A stretch of DNA of 64,000 bases from Stenocarpella maydis (lineage: Eukaryota; Ascomycota; Sordariomycetes; Diaporthales; Diaporthaceae). How positions within the stretch are numbered: the stretch's first letter is position 1; the number at the start of each line of letters is the position of its first letter. The notes beneath the pieces are model-generated. The model had not been told where the DNA came from. It made no database searches and was given only the letters and a program-made list of their open reading frames with translations. The stretch is taken from positions 244,182 to 308,181 of the forward strand of contig NQMI01000045.1 in assembly GCA_002270565.1 (NCBI GenBank), given 5' to 3'. This document shows positions 22,197-33,910 of this stretch, one piece after another. The translations under genes and the position numbers were made by a program.

Positions 22197-23960
22197 ATGG
22201 TATTTCCATCCCCGCCCGCCCTGTCCCGCCTCATACCCTGTGCTAACCAGCTCCCAGTCACTCCTTCAGACGCGCCCGACGCGCCCCTTCGTCGCCAGGG
22301 GCCGTCTCACACTCGTTTTGCAGCACTTCAAGCCCGCGACTGGGTCCGACCTGCAGTCCCTCTTTCACCCCTTACGCGTCGTCTCCAGCATGCTGCCATC
22401 TATCGCCGCATGACGGCTGCCCCCTCCCCCAGTTCTATTATTTCTGCCCCCTCTTCCCACCATGTCAATCTGGCATATTTCTCTCCTTTGTCCTTTTCAC
22501 CTGCATCTTCACGATGCCCCTCGCTCGCTAACCAACTTCCAGACACTCTTTGCACTCGCCCTACTACTTTTGAGGAATTTATTGACTGGGAAAACAGCAA
22601 GGATGCTCGCGCGGCCGCTTGGGTTGACGCCTCCCACTCTCCTTTCTCATGCAAACCGGCCGTTGTTAGCCCGCTGGCTTCATCGGTCGATGATGCATGG
22701 TCCGCTCCTTCTACCAGCATCGCCACGGTGAGTTCTGGCTCTCCCCTCGCTCACAGAGTCCCAGCTCTCCAACGCGAACACACTCTTCTCGGAGCGCTTG
22801 CTGGCAAGTAAGTATAGTTGGCTCCATTCCTGTCCCAGTTTGGGCTGTGACTGACATTTCTCAGGCGCGTCTGGAGGTTCACGTCAGCCGACAAGCAGGC
22901 CTACCTCAACGGTCTCCATAGGGATGACCCCCACAATCTTTTGCAGACCCCAGATAACGTTGCTAGGACCACATCCTTCCTCAACTGGGTTGCCGACATC
23001 CCAACTCCTGACGCTCCTTGCACTGTCTACCCTGACCGCAGTCCTTCACTTTCCCCATCGCTCTTCAGGCCCTTGTCTTCTTCCCAGTCAATTGCCGAAC
23101 AAGCGTCCCCTCATTTCACTGCTTTGCCCATGCCGCCATGCTCTTCAGACGACTCCGACAGCGTTGCTTTCCTCGCTCGTTCCTCTCCCGATTCCTGCTC
23201 CGACAGCTTGTCATTCCTTGATCGCCCTACTCCGCTCGCTACGCCCTCCTCTCGCCGCTCACGCCCGGCATCCATTCCTTCAGAACAAGCTTCTGAGGCT
23301 ATCGCTAAGTCCCCCCAGTCTCCCCACTTGACTAGCGCTCTTGCGAAGCTCAAGGCACTCGTTGAGGCTGGTCCTCCATCTCACGTCGCTCGCTCGCCAT
23401 CGGCATCCGTTCGCTCAGAACAAGCTTCTGAGTCTATCGCTAAGTCCCCCCAGCCCCCCAACTTGACTGACGCTCTTGCGACACTCAAGGCACTCGTTGA
23501 GACTGGCCCGCCGTCTCCCATCGTCGTTCGCTCACCATCTCCAGCTGTTGCTGTCCCAGCTTCCACTCATTCATCCCCTTCTCCCTCCCCTTCTCCATCA
23601 CCATCTCCTGCTGTTGCCACAATCAACGCTCATTCAGTTCTCTCCCCACCTCCCGCTCGCTCACTCAAGCGCAAGCTTTCTCAGGATGCTTCGCCTGCTC
23701 CTCGCCGTATCCCCGCGGCTGTCACTCGCTTTGAGCCTCCCACCCCCGTCTTTCATTTTGCTCCGGCTCTTGCAGAGTCTATCCCCTCTTTCCCCCGTGT
23801 GGTTCCGGGAGCATTCCCTGAAGATATCCCTACTGTCCTTCATTTGAAAACTAACTCAGTCACTCCTTCATCCTCGTCCTCGGTCTCGTGGAAGGCCGTG
23901 GCAGGCATCGCCGCAGGCGCTTTCGCTCTCGGCTTCGTTGTCTCTCGTTATTTGTTTTAA
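22197..23960 (+). CDS. Ser/Pro-rich tail-anchored membrane protein with a 45-residue tandem duplication
   Basis: Two exons, 22197-22807 and 22865-23960 (intron 57 nt, GTAAGT...CTCAG, in phase), give 568 residues. The only globular-looking part spans the splice junction: TTFEEFIDWENSKDARAAAW, then KRVWRFTSADKQAYLNGLHRDD. The rest is low-complexity Ser/Pro/Ala. A 135-bp unit (45 residues, core SEQASE-IAKSP...L-ALVE-GPPS) is duplicated at 23281-23415 and 23416-23550 with few differences. The last 20 residues (AVAGIAAGAFALGFVVSRYLF) form a single C-terminal transmembrane segment, implying a tail-anchored cytosol-facing protein. No family is recognised. The start is uncertain: ATG 22197 is the first in frame. 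Confidence 0.65.
23281..23550. repeat. 135-bp tandem duplication inside coding sequence
   Basis: CAGAACAAGCTTCTGAG starts both copies (23281 and 23416). The two 135-bp units differ at few positions and keep the reading frame. This makes it a recent in-frame duplication of 45 residues. Confidence 0.8.
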
Positions 23961-24551
23961 ACTGCTAACCTCTATATAGTTACTTGGCAACACAGGCTTT
24001 GGTCTCTCTTCTTCTCGGCACCACACTCTTTCGGCATTGGGCTTTTTTTTTCTTGCTTTTCTCTTTTTCTCGTCAACTTCATTTCTTAATTGCTTCTTCT
24101 GGCTCTGTTTCTTCTGGTTTCTGCTCTTGGTCTCCTCTCCCTGCTTGATGTCGCTTTGTCGGCACGACATTCTTTCCGCAGTTTGTGCATCCTACACTCG
24201 CTTTTGCTAACAGCCACACCCAGATGATTTCAGATGATGATGACCCGTCAGAGATGTGTTGATTAGGTGAGTGTCAACCCCCAATGTTCCCGTTCCCTAA
24301 TGTGTGCTAACAGTTTTTATAGTCTGTCGTGCCAGGATGTCGTGGAAGGCTATTGTATTGTTGGAAGGAACGTTTTGTGTTGCCATGGTGTCTGATATTC
24401 TTGCTCGTTCTTCTGTTTTTTCTGTTCTCTCAGGTTGGGGAGGTTTTTTTGTTTTTTCTTTCGAGTCTACGATGACGGCTCGAGAGAGCGCCTGTCCGAG
24501 ACGAGGATTCTTTGTTTATTTGGTTTTGGTTTTGGTTTTGGTTTTGGTTTT

Positions 24552-24607
<56 letters not shown>

Positions 24608-25346
24608 GGTGGTTGTTTGGTTGTTTTAGATTGTCCTTGTGGTCGACGGGATTGGTGACGGAGTGGTCATGTGGTGCTGTGAAGGAGCATGTCGGGGTCG
24701 TCTGGTGCTGGGAAAGGATGTTTCTCTCGTTTTAAGTTTGGGTGTTCTGAGTAGTCGTCCAGGTATATGTCTCGTTATACAGATTCGTTCGACCTACTTT
24801 ACCCTTCAATGCCTTACAAGACAATATACTTGCCCAACGTGCTTTCTGTGTCCAGTTGCCGCCTCATTCCGCGTTGTCACGTAGCTCTTGCCTACAGCGT
24901 ACTTAAGTACCTAGGTATTTTGTTGTTTTCTTCTGTCTCGAAAGACCCGGGTTTGGCTGAGATTGCCCACGGCTTGCTTCTCTGGGAATTTTCTTTCTGT
25001 TCAAAAACATGATGACTTCAACGCAAGTCTTGATGTCCTTGATGTCCCGCCAACAGCAGGCGACCATCGCTTTAGTCAGAGACGCGTAAAACGACGATGT
25101 GGCACACAACACCGGAGCCCGCGACGGTCGTGCCCAAGATAGGGCTCGCATGGCCAGGTCAACAGCAGCTCCTGGCACCCAACGAGAAAGGGATATTTCC
25201 ACCGCCATCGGAACTGTGGACAAATTCAGATTAAGCTGAAGACTGGGGAAGCCCCCCAAGGATCTCAATGATAGCCCCCCATCCAATATTCCCCTGGAGG
25301 TCTCGCGGTCTCGCTAGGCGTCGGAAATCCACTTCTGAACCAGAGC
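23961..25346. other. 3' region with spliced-looking segment and long poly-T
   Basis: An intron-like segment (24267-24312, GTGAGT...GCTAACAG) lies downstream of the stop. It may be a spliced 3' UTR or a lost gene. It is followed by a T-rich stretch, GGTTTT repeats (24521-24553) and a T52 run (24554-24605). Open frames across the T-run are only translations of the repeat. I support no gene here. Confidence 0.5.
24521..24605. repeat. (GGTTTT)n followed by T52
   Basis: About six GGTTTT units run directly into 52 consecutive T. Read on the other strand this is A52 followed by (AAAACC)n. That could be a simple-sequence expansion or the tail scar of a reverse-transcribed insertion. Homopolymers of this length are also prone to assembly error. 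Confidence 0.75.
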
Positions 25347-25646
25347 TGACGTGTATACAAAGCACAGGGCCGGCCTGCATTGCCAGCTTCGTGATCCTAC
25401 GCAACCATGGCCCATTTCATATCGAAGGGGATTCTTGACTCAACAATCAAATGGAACTGGAGTGATATGGGCGGCGAGGCTGAGCTCTGTCGAGACGCTC
25501 CAGTCCCTGACCACGAGGCTGCTCTTTTTGCCACAAAATCCGAATTCCTCGCCGTTTTCTCGGTACAATCAAGCGAGCATGTTCTTTTCACTGGGGGCGA
25601 GAGTAAGGATATCACGAAGAGATGGAACGCCCGTTGTGCTCAATAA

Positions 25647-26270
25647 GTGTTGTGCATGAATGGAACCGTCACAAAGCGGCCAGTGCTGTTTCCTGTTCCT
25701 CAGGCTTGTTCATCAGATGGAGAGCTTTGCACTGCCCTCGATGGCTCTCGAGCTGGAGCCGGTTGTGAACGTTCATTCCCCACTGGCTGCGGCCCATCTC
25801 CCAGCCGCAGAATCGCAATAGCTCACGCCGCGTCTCCTCAGACTGGACGTGACGGAAGCGCTCTGGCCCTGCTTGACACCGACCTTTCTCGAAGCCGCGA
25901 AGGACCCGGCCAGGCTGGCCCGCCTCGTCAGGGAATGTTCACATAAGGACCGCCGGGCGACCTCGGCACCCTCGACGGCTCCTGCCTTGCTCGCGCTCGT
26001 GGTGACGTAGATTACCCTCGCCCCACAGATCCTTCTGCCCTCCCGGCCCCAGAACGCCGGTGGTATGAATTCGAGGCCGAGGCTGACGAGTTGGTCGTCC
26101 TGCCGCCTACCTTTTCCGAACTCGGAGGTGGTCTAACCCAGTCCACGCCCGAATCCATACCGCCGTGTGATGGTGTTGCCTGCGTCAAGCCACCGGCAGT
26201 CGACATAAACGCCCTTGGTGGAGTCGCATTCGTGATGCGATGCGATGAAGATGCCCTTCGCATAGCCTGA
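25647..26270 (+). pseudogene. Decayed coding remnant, family not recognised
   Basis: Downstream of TAA at 25944-25946 the same frame stays open to 26268 with typical protein composition, including DYPRPTDPSALPAPERRWYE and a hydrophobic DINALGGVAFVM. Upstream of the TAA two frames compete: the one beginning near 25717 (MESFALPSM) also looks coding but carries a TAG. The pattern suggests at least one frame change plus stops. I recognise no family. GC-rich codon use differs from the AT-rich surroundings. Confidence 0.35.
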
Positions 26271-26351
26271 CTCCTTCTTTGCAATGGTGTGTGTCGGTTT
26301 AAAGCTCCGGAGGGGTTCGCGTTGCCAACACAGGACGTCAACAATCGACGC

Positions 26352-26771
26352 TTACCGCCCTCCTGGCCGAGGAGTCCTCCATACTCCACCGCCGAAGACA
26401 CCCGTGGGGCTATACGTGTACGTGTTGTTCAGGATCCGCCATATCATGCCCCCATCATGGGGCTGTCGGAGCTGGTGCTCGAAGCGAGGCCGAGGCTGGC
26501 GTCGGCGCTCGCCAGGGCTGCCGTACGAGGTCGACTGTGGCTGCGAGCCCGGGAGCACGTATCCTTGGAACCCGGGGTCTCGTCTCGGTTCGTGGCGCAC
26601 CACAATGATGGCCGTCACGCCGGCGCGGGCCCCGTCCGCCAAGGGCCAGAGGTAGGCTTGCTGCGCGACCCTGTCGCCCACTTTGGAAAAGAACAGCTCG
26701 CCCGCCATGCGGTTGATCTCCTGCTTGTTGAAGGGGGTTTGCCGCCCCGCTGTGATTCCGCACCGGCCCAT
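26352..26771 (-). CDS. Hypothetical protein fragment
   Basis: A minus-strand frame with plausible composition. The core is INRMAGELFF, then an AQQAYLWPLADG-like strand, then TAIIVVRHE, followed by a Ser/Gln/Arg-rich linker and WRILNNTYTY. It could be one exon of a larger gene or a remnant convergent with the plus-strand fragment at 25647-26270. I do not recognise the family, and no partner exons were found. Confidence 0.35.
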   Translation of the reverse strand: MGRCGITAGRQTPFNKQEINRMAGELFFSKVGDRVAQQAYLWPLADGARAGVTAIIVVRHEPRRDPGFQGYVLPGSQPQSTSYGSPGERRRQPRPRFEHQLRQPHDGGMIWRILNNTYTYSPTGVFGGGVWRTPRPGGR

Positions 26772-28222
26772 CGTTGTGTAGACAGAACAGCAGTACAGCC
26801 TCGCAAATCTTCATATTGGCTCCAACGAGTTATCCAGGCACTGGTGTCTGTAGAATTCGCAAGGATGGGCCTGTTCCAGGGAGTGGCTCGCCGTCACCAC
26901 TTTCCCAACAGACCAAAAGACCAAGCACTGACGTTGGGTCTTCCCCGTCACCCGGCAGGATCCGCCTGTAACTCCAGGATTTCTCTGACAGCTTGCAAGA
27001 CACTTGAAGCCGTATTCAACCACCCTTGTGTAGAATACGGCCTCATGGAAGACAAATTCGGGTGTCGAGGAATGTCGGCTGCTCGCATCAAACTGCACAT
27101 GAGTGCTCCACTCATAGATCTAGTCCAGACCTTGTCAGATCGGTGAGATATTGAGCAGCACACTGAGCCATCAGCTATAAATGGCCAAATAATTTCAGAA
27201 GAGGAGCAAGCACTACCCTAGAGCGTCCTACTGTCCTGAAGATGCTTATAGTTCCACGTATGCGCAGGCGCTTCTCGACGGTTTTCCTCGGTCAAGAGGT
27301 TGCTGGAGTCACTGTTAACCATAGAGCTATTGTTGCCGTTTGTGGGTAATAAAAGGTTTCGCTGGAGTAAGTAAATGCTCCTCGTCACCACTAAAGAAGC
27401 CTATGCTTTGCTTTAGTAGTTATTGTCCAGGCACCAGGTGGCCACCAGGTGGCGTCAGGCAAATGCGGATGGGTTACTTGAACTGCTGCATAGCTTTCGG
27501 TAGTTACAACGATGAGCTTAGTCCAAGGATTCAATTAGCATATTCAATGAATAGACATGAGAAGTCCAGATTACAAAGAAATACAACACTCTAGTTCAGG
27601 TTTTATTACCATAATGGGCACAACTCCTGGGCTCTAAGCAGGGACCTCCCTGAGAACCACTCAACACGGATTTCAAACACCCTGATGCGGTGTAACGTGC
27701 CATGTTCATTGTGAGGAATGCAATCTACCTGCTTGTGGTTTGAAGTTTGCGGCTTACTTGGTTGCCGGATTGGCGTCTCGGTCGCGGGGGGTGTCCCGAG
27801 CTTCCGGTGCCGGCAACCATGATGCCTGTAGATACACTGTAATTCCACATTTTTGGCCGTTCAAATGTTGTGTTATGGAACTCAGCGCGCCTTTCAAGTG
27901 GGTCCGATCCCATTTGAACGAATGATACTGGTCACCGATTCACACAACGGGGGCCTCGATGACCCGGATGTTTTCAGGAAGCTTCTATCAACCTTGGTAA
28001 TTATGCGGCCCACTTGTGTTGTCACTACTACAACGGAACTATTGGACTGCAGGGCGGCACTTCTCGGGTCTCCGCGTCACATCTGCTGCATAAAGGACAA
28101 CTGTTCTGAACTCAACGACCAATCTGGCAAGTTCAAAATTGCAACACCCCAAGATACGTTTGCAACATCTATCATCTATCAAGCCAAGACTCAACATTAC
28201 AGTGCATCCAGACTCACTCAAT
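26772..28222. other. Intergenic
   Basis: I see nothing supportable as a gene. A short direct repeat (CACCAGGTGGC twice) lies at about 27434-27455. The region upstream of 28223 is the presumed promoter of the GST gene. Confidence 0.5.
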
Positions 28223-28955
28223 ATGGCTTTCGGCACAATCTACTCGTACCCGAAGAACTTTCGGACGCAGCGCGTAAGTCAAGTTCCGGAAAAGCATGGC
28301 ATTGTCATGGTTCACGCCAGATTCCCTCTCTGACACGTTATAGGCTCAAGTCATCGCCGCTATCAACGGCCTCGAGCTCGACGTTCCCGAGTTCCAATTC
28401 GGCCAGGCAAACAAGACACCAGAGTTCCTGTCCAAATTCCCGCTCGGCAAAGTCCCGGCCTTCGAGGGCGCTGATGGCTTCACCCTCACCGAGGGCTCGG
28501 CCATCGCCATGTACCTCGCTGGCAGCGGACCCAAGGCCGGGCAGCTCCTCGGCACTGACCTGAAGACGAAGGCCAAGATTTCTGAGTGGGCGCTCTTCAC
28601 CAACACGGAGCTCGTCAACCACGCCACACCAATCCTGCTCGTGATGCTCAAGCTCCAGCCCTTCGATGAGGCACGGTACAACTTCTCCGCCTCGGCGTTT
28701 GAGCGCGCGCTACAGAAGGTCGAGGCCGCCGTCAAGGGTGGCAAGAAGTACCTGGTTGGCGACCAGCTGACCCTGGCCGACTTGGAGGTCGGTGCTGCGC
28801 TTTTCTTTGCGAGTGGGTTCCTGCTGGATGCGGAGATGAGGAAGAGTGCACCGGCTACGGTCGAGTACCTGAAGGGTATTGCGGCGATACCCGAGTTTGC
28901 CAAAGTCTTCGGGGAGTACAAGCCTTGTGAGACCCGGGTTAAGGGCGGCGCGTAA
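28223..28955 (+). CDS. Glutathione S-transferase-like protein (EF1B-gamma N-terminal type)
   Basis: Two exons, 28223-28273 and 28344-28955 (70-nt intron, GTAAGT...TATAG), give 220 residues, normal for a GST. The N-terminal thioredoxin-like half reads GTIYSYPKNFRTQR, then PLGKVPAFEG with the cis-proline and LTEGSAIAMYLAG (glutathione gamma-Glu site, E-S/G-x-A-I). The helical C-terminal half ends with YLVGDQLTLADLEV, the N-capping/hydrophobic staple of GSTs. This subtype resembles the N-terminal domain of elongation factor 1-gamma and is common in fungal biosynthetic clusters, where it conjugates or detoxifies electrophilic intermediates. The adjacent adenylation and methyltransferase genes fit that context, but the link is inference. 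Confidence 0.88.
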
Positions 28956-30920
28956 GACTGCTGACTCGACCATCAGAGGATATTATCAGCATAACGAATC
29001 AAACAGTCAAATGCGCAATTGTGCGCTCAATTTTCTCATTCCACGTATTATATAACCTTCCAAGGTTGTGCTAATTAACCGCGTGACTGCGCCTTGTGGT
29101 GAAAATGAGGAAGATGTTGGGTTTGCAGAGTTTGACTTCACGAACGCTTGCTTCTGAGCCGAGAAGATTAAGACCAACAGGCATATCTGCAAACCTCAGA
29201 AATTAACGTTGAATATGGGACATCACAGATTTAGCAGCTGTACTTGAGGGGAGAAAACTTGAGAAGCTATGTTCGAGGCCTGTTTGGCCCTGGTAGCCAT
29301 CTCTAATACGTCAGATGGATTTTCTGCGTCAATCAGAACGTCGCAGTGCTGTCAATAACTAACTCGCTACCTAGGTACATACAAACAGGCTGTAATTTTA
29401 ACCTCACGCCATGTCTTCGTCGTGATTTTTGGGAGCAGCAGTTCAGAATGTTGCACGTGAGTAGAATGCTCGTGCCACTGAAACGCTGCATCCGAACAAA
29501 TGCTACCCATTTGCTAAGGCCAAATACAGTGTGTTGACCACGACGCGCGCTAGAAAGGTAGGCCTAACAGCATTTCTCCCCGAGGATTTCCTGGAAAGAT
29601 GCTAACTTGGAGCTATGACTTACTAGGTATCAATGTTCCAAGCCTAGTACGTAACATCCGAATGGAGTACGTGGACCGCTCCTTTTTTTAAAGAATATTT
29701 TTATGAGGGAATTGTGACCGGATTAAATACGAAACCATTTATTAGCTGCGTGTCGTTAAGTCGGGTTCGCGATCGCCCACGGAAGGCGAGACTCCCATTT
29801 CCGATATATCATTTCTCACAACTGCCTCGGCGATCCATCATAGAGGATTTACCACCAGACTTATGATTAACCCTTTTTTAAACATCTCTAAGAAAGTCCC
29901 ACGTGTAACACCATTAAGCGACGTCGATCTCGGTAAGTTCAGCTATCGTTGCGGATGCTCCTACTGAACCAATTTGTTACATATCAGATCTTGGACACGT
30001 AAATGTTGGTTCGGATACCCGCAGTGATACTGTGGGCCTCAACAGAGCTGAAATCCAAGAGATGAGAAGGCTCAGAATGAAGGAGGCAAGACAAACGACT
30101 AAGGTTCTTGCATGGAAGAATCTGGCAGACTCCGACAACGCGCTCTGTACACCTGCCGCTTGGGTGCGCAGCCTCCGTGCTGGTTGTCCAACACAGCCAG
30201 AACACCAACTTTCCGGCTCGCCAAGAGCTGAAAGCGACACTGGCATGCAAGGAGAGCTGGGTCAAATCACGAGGGGGGGGGACATTCCACAAGCCAAGTG
30301 AGAGTAAGGCTTTCGATCACAGCGAATAGTAAGAAAGAGAGACAGTGGGAAGCAAGGCCTGATTTACGAGGATGCAACATGAATGATTGACGAGCAATTG
30401 CAACTAGCGATGAGATAGCCCCTTGCTTCCTGTACTGTCCTCATCGGTTGGTGCCATCATCGGCTGGTCGTCCGCAACCCAGATCAGCGAGGTTTGAACT
30501 GGCAAAGGCCTACTTGGATTACCGAGACACAGGCTTGGCATGAGACAGATAGAATTGCGAAGAGAATTGGCGGCCATTAGGATCCTATCTGAGCCCAGAA
30601 CTGATGGAGAGCTTCCGAAAATGTTCTATTGGGCTCACCGAGGTGAATCTCCTGCACGCCCTAGTCAGAAAAGAAGGTGGACAAGGACACCAAACACACC
30701 CCACGTATCAATTGTGGTCACATCTCATCTCGTGTGCAACCCAGTGGCGCCGTAGCCCATCCCGAATGAATTCTGCCGGGCGGAATATAAAAGTGTGTCC
30801 CACGTGTGACAGAAGGTTGGCGAAGCGGGGGGACTTCAAAGCAGGTCCAATTTCCTTCACCATCAACATCTTTTAGATCCCATCCAATATTCAAGAGGAG
30901 AAGCACCTATACCGGACGAA
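28956..30920. other. Gene-poor interval
   Basis: About 2 kb with mixed AT content. No open frame has recognisable features. A short G8 run lies near 30272-30281. The last 100 bp, with a CATCAAC-type site near 30860, form the likely promoter of the adenylation gene. Confidence 0.5.
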
Positions 30921-33055
30921 ATGACCAAACTTGCCTCGCCGGGAGAATGCGGCAAGCGGCTGCTCCCTGTCATCATTGACGAACTCGCTCGTGAAGACCC
31001 CGACCGGCCGTGGGGGTCTATTCCTCGTGATGACTATGATCTTTCTCAGGGCTATGCAGATATATCATATTCAGCTTTCGCAAATGCCATCAACAAACTT
31101 GCCTGGATGGTGGAGAAATCAGTTGGGCGTTCAACCAATTTCGAGACCATCGCGTACCTGGGAACCCCTGATGTTCGGTATCATATGGTACGGTTGATTC
31201 CAGCCTACGATCACATTGGTGACCTCCCGAGGTTAAAAGAAGCCAGCTTTCCTCTCTCATTTACAAATACTGGAGGGGCCGCAATAAATAGACACTGACA
31301 AATTGAGATAGATGCAGATGGCGGTATGCAAGACTGGTCACAAAGTACTTTATTCGTCCCAACCCAACAGCCTTGCTGTTCACCTGTCGCTCATGGAAAA
31401 GACTCGCTGCAAGTATTTTTTCTCGGCAGTTGGGGTCAATGTCTCAGACATACTAAAAGATCGGACTATGGACGCCTTCGTGGTTCCCGAACTGGATGCC
31501 CTTATAGACGTGGAAGAAAAGGTTCCTCATTTTCCATACACCAAGACATTCAAGGAAGCAGTCCATGACCCGTGTATGTGGCCGGAATGAGTGGGTATAT
31601 ATATGCCTTGGAAAGAACAACGCTGACAGCATTTCAAGACATGGTGCTCCACACCAGTGGTACTACAGGAGAACCCAAGCCTGTTGTGTGAGTACTCGTG
31701 TGCAGCATTTCATAGCATAGTGCGAGAACCGAATTGATCACTCACATAATCAAAGGTATACCCATGCTATGATCTCAACTCAGGATGCTCAAGAGCTGCT
31801 CCCGGAAGTTTGCGGTAGGAAGCACCTTCAGGGACTCCACAAACCAGGGAAAGGTGTCCGATTCATAATGGTGACCTTGCCCTTTCACGCCTTGTCTGCT
31901 GGTTTCGCCCTAATAATGTCTGTCTTTGGTGGGGGTGTCTTTGTGCCAGGTAGGCTTAGATGCAGCAGCTCTCACGAATCGTTCACCGGCTGATGTTGGA
32001 TCAAAAAACAAGGATTTGCACACCGTGCTGTGCGCCCCGAGGAGATATGTGACATCCTTGATCAAGCAAATGTGACGCAGGCTCTTTTTACCCCTTGGAT
32101 GATGGATCAAATTGCAAGGCAGCCGAATGCTCAGTCGTACATCCAGCGCTTTGACTCAGCCATGTACGGCGGAGCCCCCATCTCAGACACTACAGCGCGA
32201 ATCTGGGCCCAGTGGACTAACTTCCAGTCAGTCTGGGGCGCGACGGAAACGCTTGCACCGCCTCAACTTGTCGGGGATGACGGAGACCATGAATATGTCT
32301 TTTTCGACCCGGTATATTCAGGTATCAAGTTCCGTGACGTCGAGACGTCGTACACGGTAGATGACGGGACTGAAATCCCGCTGTACGAGATGGTCTTCAC
32401 AATCTCCCCCGCGATGGCGCATGTGGCGAGCTGGCACGCAAACTCTGGGGCAGACATTGAGGCTGTCTCATCAGGCAAGCGGGCAGCATCTCAGACAAGG
32501 AATGGAAAATATCCCGAGCTGAAGATAGGCGACATTTGGACTCCGCATCCTGACCCAGCCAAGTCTCAGTATGCCTGGAGATTCATCGGAAGAGCAGATG
32601 ATATCATCCCTTTCAGCTCCGGTGTGAACTACCACCCTGGGCCGATGGAGAAGGCAATCAAGAGTGAGGTTTCTGTTTCAGAGACCCTGATCCTGGGGGC
32701 TGGTCACCGCCAACCCGTACTCTTGGTTGAGCTCAACGCGAAGGAAGGCGAGTTCGACAGCGAGGAGGAGAAACGCAAGCTATGGGCCTCCCGCATCGAA
32801 GTTGCGAATTCCTCCGTCCCTGTCCATGGAAGGATTGCTCATTCGCATATTCTGGTGCTACCATTCGGCAGTCTCATTCGGACACTGAAGGGCAACGTCA
32901 TGCGCAAGCAGACAGAAGGAAAGTTTTCGAAGCCCATCAGCGCGATCTACGACAAGGCTGGTGATGAGTGGCAGGATAACCGAGAACGGTATGGGTCGAT
33001 CTCTAAGAGCATAAGTCTAGAGGTCTCGGTCGAGGTGCAAGCCTCTGCCAGCTGA
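30921..33055 (+). CDS. Stand-alone NRPS-type adenylation (AMP-binding) protein
   Basis: Five exons fit: 30921-31187, 31312-31573, 31639-31687, 31756-31949 and 32013-33055. They total 1815 nt, or 604 residues. The enzyme family activates a carboxylic acid as acyl-AMP. Motifs in order are A3 LHTSGTTGEPKPVV (about 180-193), A5 VWGATE, A8 FIGRADDIIPFSSGVNYHPGP and A10 RTLKGNVMRKQ with the catalytic lysine. The layout matches the A-domain of fungal NRPS-like A-T-R reductases. After A10, however, the protein ends in about 50 residues with no 4'-phosphopantetheine site and no reductase domain, and none is encoded downstream. It may be a genuine stand-alone ligase or a truncated NRPS-like enzyme. It lies between a GST and an O-methyltransferase, suggesting a small specialised-metabolism group. 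Confidence 0.88.
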
Positions 33056-33910
33056 GCTTGCTTGACCAGAGACATATAGCAGGACAGCTCTGAGCCACTT
33101 GAGGTGCAGGTGTTCAAAACTCTGAGGACTGTGCAAGGACATTGAACATTGAAGGTACAATCATACCGCACAGAATAACGCAACGCAAACTTCGGGAGTC
33201 GGTCCAGAATTGAAGAACTATATTGAGTCGATGAGTCCTAGTAGTCGCGGAATACCCGAATCTCTACCAACATACCGCGCTCTGAGCAACACTCGGTGAA
33301 CTGTAGTTATATTGCATCAGTGTAATGGAGCACTTGAGCGTTATTAAAGCGCGCAACATACGAGTTCGGCCTTTTCCAGCCAATGACCTGATATGATAAA
33401 CTTTTCATTCATTTGGTGGGGGAAGCCTTGCAGGAAGATGTCTGCAAAATCTCTCAAAACAGAGCGCTGAACACACAGGACTATCACCTGTACCTCCTCA
33501 TGAGCAGCATATAGTTGGTTTCGTTTTAACCTGGTCACAGCTCCCTTAAAAGAAGAGCTACAGCGGTGAAGACCAAAGCTTAGACAATTGGTGCCCCGCT
33601 CGGGTGGTCTCATTTCATCATCTCATGCCACTAATTGGCTACCTTGAGTGTGCCCCGGGAATCGTCAATCGATGGGAAACGGTATCGAGTGCTTCGGCCC
33701 AATGCCGCGGCGGCCTTTCTCGCGCCATCATAGATCTTCCTTTCTACGAAGCGCATCTCGCTGAGAATTGGAGTCTTTCATATTCTGGAACAACGATCAT
33801 AATGTAGGGCCGTTTGATGATGTATGAATTCCATTTCTTCAGCGACGGAGGCAGCAAAGGAGGCAACTGGACTCTATACTACATTACGGATTCACAAAAA
33901 GGTTAAAGGA
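33056..33910. other. Convergent intergenic region
   Basis: This lies between the 3' ends of the adenylation gene and the O-methyltransferase. No gene is recognised and no trace of a carrier or reductase domain is seen downstream of the adenylation stop. Confidence 0.55.

Noticed and set aside
24435..24629. Long open frame rich in Phe/Gly/Leu
   Set aside because: It is simply a translation of the GGTTTT repeats and poly-T run.
26289..27146. 285-codon plus-strand frame
   Set aside because: Mostly antisense to the more protein-like minus-strand frame at 26352-26771, and its remainder has no motif.
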